From contig JAPDQK010000020.1 in assembly GCA_034505955.1 (NCBI GenBank), positions 21,204 through 85,203 on the forward strand: a DNA stretch of 64,000 nucleotides, written 5' to 3'. The translations under genes were made by a program, and so were the position numbers. Origin of the DNA: Zhuqueibacter pondensis. GTDB taxonomy: Bacteria > Zhuqueibacterota > Zhuqueibacteria > Zhuqueibacterales > Zhuqueibacteraceae. This document shows positions 60,953 to 64,000 of the stretch, piece after piece (positions within the stretch are counted from its first letter, which is position 1; every line of letters begins with the position of its first letter). A model generated the notes under the pieces. It was not told where the DNA came from, made no database searches, and saw only the letters and a list, made by a program, of their open reading frames with translations.

Positions 60953-62371
60953 ATGAACGTCGGCAAAATCGTCCAAATCATCGGTGCCGTGGTGGATGTG
61001 GCTTTCGAGGATGGCGCGCTTCCGGATATTCTCACCGCGCTCGAAGTGGAGCGTGATGGTCAGACCACGGCGCGCATCACCACCACCGGCCGTTTGATTC
61101 TCGAAGTGCAGCAGCACCTCGGTGAAAACACTGTGCGCTGTGTTGCCATGGATTCCACCGATGGTTTGGTGCGCGGCATGAAAGTGCGGAACACCGGCCA
61201 GCCCATTACCGTGCCAGTCGGCCCGGGCACACTCGGCCGCTTGTTGAATGTCATCGGTGAGCCGATTGATGAGATGGGTCCGGTGCCGGCCGCGAAATAT
61301 TACCCCATTCATCGTCCGGCACCGTCATTTGAAGAACTCGACACGCGTTCGCAGATTCTCGAGACCGGCATCAAGGTCATCGATTTGCTCGAGCCTTATT
61401 CCCGCGGCGGCAAGACCGGTTTATTCGGTGGTGCCGGCGTCGGCAAAACCGTGTTGATCCAGGAGCTTATTCGCAACATCGCCACTGAGCATGGTGGTTA
61501 TTCCGTCTTTGGCGGCGTCGGCGAACGCACCCGCGAAGGTAACGACCTTTGGCTCGAAATGAAGCATTCCGGGGTCATCAACAAAACCAGCATGGTGTTC
61601 GGCCAGATGAACGAGCCGCCCGGCGCCCGGCAGCGGGTCGGCCTCTCCGCCCTCACCATCGCTGAATATTTTCGCGACGAAGAGGGCAAGGACGTTCTCT
61701 TGTTTATTGATAATATCTTCCGTTTCTCGCAAGCCGGTTCCGAAGTCTCCGCGCTGCTTGGCCGCATGCCTTCAGCCGTTGGTTATCAACCGACATTGGG
61801 AACGGAAATGGGGGCGTTGCAAGAGCGCATTACATCGACCAAGCGTGGCTCGATCACTTCGGTGCAAGCGATCTATGTTCCTGCCGACGATTTGACCGAC
61901 CCGGCGCCGGCAACCACTTTCTCGCACCTGGATGCCACCACCGTGTTGTCGCGCCAGATTGTCGATATCGGGATTTATCCTGCCGTCGATCCGCTCGACT
62001 CCACTTCACGCATTCTCACGCCCGCGATCGTTGGCGAAGAGCATTATACCGTCGCACGCCAGGTTCAGCAAATTTTGCAGAAGTACAAAGACCTGCGGGA
62101 TATTATCGCCATTCTCGGCATGGAAGAGCTTTCCGATGATGACAAGCTTGTCGTCAATCGTGCGCGCCGCATTCAGAAATTTCTCAGCCAGCCCTTTTTC
62201 GTCGCGGAGGAATTCACCGGCACACCGGGACGGTACGTGCACCTCGAAGACACCATCCGCGGCTTCAAGGGTATCATTAATGGTGAATACGACGACCTGC
62301 CCGAACAGGCGTTTTACATGGTCGGCACGATTGAAGAAGCAATCGAAAATGCGAAGAGAATGAAACAATAG
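60953..62371 (+). CDS. atpD: ATP synthase F1 subunit beta
   Basis: 472 aa, the catalytic subunit. Walker A GGAGVGKT (159-166), catalytic glutamate region GVGERTREGNDLW, Walker B DVLLFIDNIFRF, ALLGRMPSAVGYQPTL and the DELSEED-type sequence EELSDDDKL are present. ATG 60953 agrees with the family N-terminus (GKIVQIIGAVVDVAF). The next gene, epsilon, is 88 bp downstream. Confidence 0.98.
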   Translation: MNVGKIVQIIGAVVDVAFEDGALPDILTALEVERDGQTTARITTTGRLILEVQQHLGENTVRCVAMDSTDGLVRGMKVRNTGQPITVPVGPGTLGRLLNVIGEPIDEMGPVPAAKYYPIHRPAPSFEELDTRSQILETGIKVIDLLEPYSRGGKTGLFGGAGVGKTVLIQELIRNIATEHGGYSVFGGVGERTREGNDLWLEMKHSGVINKTSMVFGQMNEPPGARQRVGLSALTIAEYFRDEEGKDVLLFIDNIFRFSQAGSEVSALLGRMPSAVGYQPTLGTEMGALQERITSTKRGSITSVQAIYVPADDLTDPAPATTFSHLDATTVLSRQIVDIGIYPAVDPLDSTSRILTPAIVGEEHYTVARQVQQILQKYKDLRDIIAILGMEELSDDDKLVVNRARRIQKFLSQPFFVAEEFTGTPGRYVHLEDTIRGFKGIINGEYDDLPEQAFYMVGTIEEAIENAKRMKQ

Positions 62372-62459
62372 ATGCCGGAAGCCGGAGTTTTGATTTTCGA
62401 TGCTCAATGCTTGTCGTTTCTTGGATCAAGCATGCAGCATCCATGATTCAAGATCTAAC

Positions 62460-62897
62460 ATGGTTAATCAATCTTCCAAAACTTTTCTCCTTGAAATCGT
62501 CACCCCTTTTCGCAAGGTTTTTTCTGAGCGCGTCTCGGCAATTGTTGCGCCCGGGGAAGAGGGTTATTTCGGTGTGTTACCGGGGCACACGCCATTGCTC
62601 ATCAGCCTGAAAGTGGGTTACCTCAAGGTAGAGCAAAATGTCACCGGCGAGGAGCCGCGGGAATTCTATTTTGCTGTTTCTGGAGGCTTTGCCGAAGTTT
62701 TGCCAGACAGCGTCAAGATTTTTGCCGAAACCGCAGAAGCCGCCCCCGAGATTGATGTGAAGCGTGCGGAAGACGCCAAATCCCGCGCCCTCAAGCGCTT
62801 GCATGAAGGCTACAAACATTGGGACCTTGAGCGTGCACGCGCCGCGCTGGCCCGGGCGATGAATCGTTTGGCCGTGGCGGGAAGAGCGAGACCATGA
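62460..62897 (+). CDS. atpC: ATP synthase F1 subunit epsilon
   Basis: 145 aa. N-terminal beta-sandwich FLLEIVTPFRKVFSERVSAIVAPGEEGYFGVLPGHTPLLISLKVG with the signature EEGYFGVLPGHTPL; C-terminal two-helix hairpin (RAEDAKSRALKRLHEGY, RARAALARAMNRLAVAGR) that can inhibit the enzyme. ATG 62460 gives the normal N-terminus; the frame extends upstream to 62400 without support. Ends the ATP synthase cluster. Confidence 0.95.
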   Translation: MVNQSSKTFLLEIVTPFRKVFSERVSAIVAPGEEGYFGVLPGHTPLLISLKVGYLKVEQNVTGEEPREFYFAVSGGFAEVLPDSVKIFAETAEAAPEIDVKRAEDAKSRALKRLHEGYKHWDLERARAALARAMNRLAVAGRARP

Positions 62898-63360
62898 TTC
62901 ATATGGTTGTCCAGCAACTGCGTAAGATTAATCCGCTTTTCTACAATACCACCTTGAGAGGTCTGCCCTTTCTGCAACCCTCCCGGCCGTTGCAACGGTT
63001 TCTTTGAATTTTCAGGTGCAAAAACTTACCCAACAGAAGTTGGGTGTTCATTGAATAGTCTCTTCGATTCTCTCCTGCCTTTTCGTAAATTCTGCTTTTT
63101 CATGCCACGCTGAGCTTTTGTTACCGGCCTGAAATATCTTTCCGAATGACAAATTTGGCTTACGTAAACTTCCGCGATTGCTTGTATATACTATTCAGCT
63201 TTTGAAAACCAAGCGTGCGCAAGCCGGCGCAACAAAACGAATAGGAATTCGGTTGCATCAGTGTCAATATATTTTTCTTGCTCTTGCTCATTCTTGTGCA
63301 CTTTCAGGAATTTGTGAAAGTGGATCTGGGCATGAGTAAGAGTATGAAAGTGAAACGATC
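62898..63360. other. Intergenic stretch after the atp cluster
   Basis: 463 bp. Small inverted repeats CCGTTGCAACGG (62988-62999) and ACCCAAC/GTTGGGT (63027-63044 region) might serve as terminators but lack a convincing T-run. No gene. Confidence 0.45.
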
Positions 63361-64000
63361 ATGTCGCAACGCGGACTACGGATGGCTCATCCTTCCAGAA
63401 ACCAAACCCGCTTAGATGATTTTGGGGAAAAAGAGAGTTCCGCCTGTTTGAGCGGTTTCGGCTCTATTCGCAGAGGTGTGGCTTTGCTTGCCGCCTTTTG
63501 CGTTTTCCTTTTTGCAAATGCCTCGCCCAACACCGCATGGGCTCAAGCATCGCCCTCAAAGTCGCTGAGTAACAAAGCCAAAACCGGTTCCATCAACGAG
63601 AAAACTGTTTCTTACGAAGAGCACCTGCGTTTTTATCTTGATGTCAAGACCAAGGACTTCCTCATCGACATGGCGGAGAAGGAGCTGATCTTGCTGCAAA
63701 CTATCGAAAACATTATTGCCGAAATCAAGCAGCGCGGGGTTGAAGGTTTGGTGAGAGATGAGCCGGGCTTTGATTTAATTTATAAAAGAGCCCAGACCCT
63801 GACGGAAAGTTATGCGGCTGAGCTCGAAGCGATTCTGGCAGTGATTGATGAAATTTCTGCGCTGGCGCAAACATTGGAAAAAGAGCGCCGGTATGGCCTG
63901 CTCGATCAATTTCAAGACTTGAAAGCGCGTTTGATGGCAGCGCTCGATAATCGCGAATTGTATAAAAAGGCACCGGCCACCACTGGCCATGTCACCGGTT
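63361..64000 (+). CDS. Exported coiled-coil protein, C-terminus beyond the right edge
   Basis: Open frame of at least 213 codons with no stop before the end of the window. It begins MSQRGLRMAHPS, has an internal hydrophobic export segment (RRGVALLAAFCVFLFANASPNTAWAQA, about residues 38-63), then helical, charged sequence (EEHLRFYLDVKTKDFLIDMAEKELILLQTIENIIAEIKQRG ... LEAILAVIDEISALAQTLEKERRYGLLDQFQDLKARL) typical of a coiled coil. An ATG at 63382 may be the true start. No family recognised from the visible part. Confidence 0.6.
   Translation, partial: MSQRGLRMAHPSRNQTRLDDFGEKESSACLSGFGSIRRGVALLAAFCVFLFANASPNTAWAQASPSKSLSNKAKTGSINEKTVSYEEHLRFYLDVKTKDFLIDMAEKELILLQTIENIIAEIKQRGVEGLVRDEPGFDLIYKRAQTLTESYAAELEAILAVIDEISALAQTLEKERRYGLLDQFQDLKARLMAALDNRELYKKAPATTGHVTG

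Overview
The window looks like a chromosomal segment from a bacterium of the FCB supergroup, most likely a KSB1/Calditrichota-like lineage. This is an inference from four things: a secreted enzyme ends in a YPNPFNPST-type FlgD/Por-like sorting module, the ATP synthase subunit a has a long N-terminal extension, bactofilin sits beside the atp genes, and the intergenic spaces are full of palindromic repeats. No rRNA, tRNA, CRISPR array or intact transposase was recognised.

Layout. 0-2.8 kb: the 5' end of ligA (running off the left edge), a HEPN/MNT toxin-antitoxin-like pair flanked by a 300-bp direct duplication of the ligA 5' end, a decayed second HEPN gene and nested palindromes. 2.8-9.6 kb: an FeS-type photolyase, a TIGR01777 epimerase-like protein, a large secreted heparinase II/III-like protein and a one-piece MNT-HEPN protein. 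9.9-21.3 kb: central metabolism, with a CBS protein, succinate dehydrogenase/fumarate reductase (two membrane subunits, FeS subunit, flavoprotein), a radical SAM protein, an orphan MvhD-type subunit, citrate synthase, a DJ-1/PfpI protein, a single-domain response regulator and malate dehydrogenase. 22-34.2 kb: small membrane proteins, phosphate butyryltransferase plus butyrate kinase, and two sensor kinase/sigma54-activator pairs; the second pair encloses a ferritin-like VIT1/CCC1 transporter and a DUF1858 protein.

34.4-47 kb is a defence and genome-plasticity island. It has two DUF5678-like/retropepsin-like gene pairs at its flanks, a UvrD-like helicase fused to a RecB-type nuclease with an FeS cluster, a cluster of REP-like hairpins, a type III restriction-modification locus whose methylase has lost an internal block while the restriction subunit is intact, HicBA, a remnant of a second type III Res gene reduced to its two ends, and a PemK/MazF-type toxin with its antitoxin. 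47.3-49.8 kb is a compact operon of three small exported proteins (two with Asp-rich calcium-loop-like motifs, one with a Cys/His tail) and an outer-membrane barrel-like protein; its function is unknown.

50.7-64 kb is core-chromosomal: an orphan ABC ATPase, parA-parB (overlapping by 47 nt), an M23 peptidase, bactofilin, and a complete F1Fo ATP synthase cluster (atpZ-like, atpI-like, B, E, F, H, A, G, then a hairpin repeat and predicted promoter, then D, C). The window closes inside an exported coiled-coil protein. The TCA genes (citrate synthase, malate dehydrogenase, Sdh/Frd) and the ATP synthase together indicate respiratory or membrane-linked energy conservation.

The strongest candidates for something undescribed are the recurring DUF5678/retropepsin gene pair, the HEPN/MNT cassette bracketed by a silent-only-diverged ligA 5' duplication, and the exported Asp-loop/barrel operon. 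Two 83-bp inverted-repeat miniature elements with 4-bp flanking direct repeats are also clear in the sequence.
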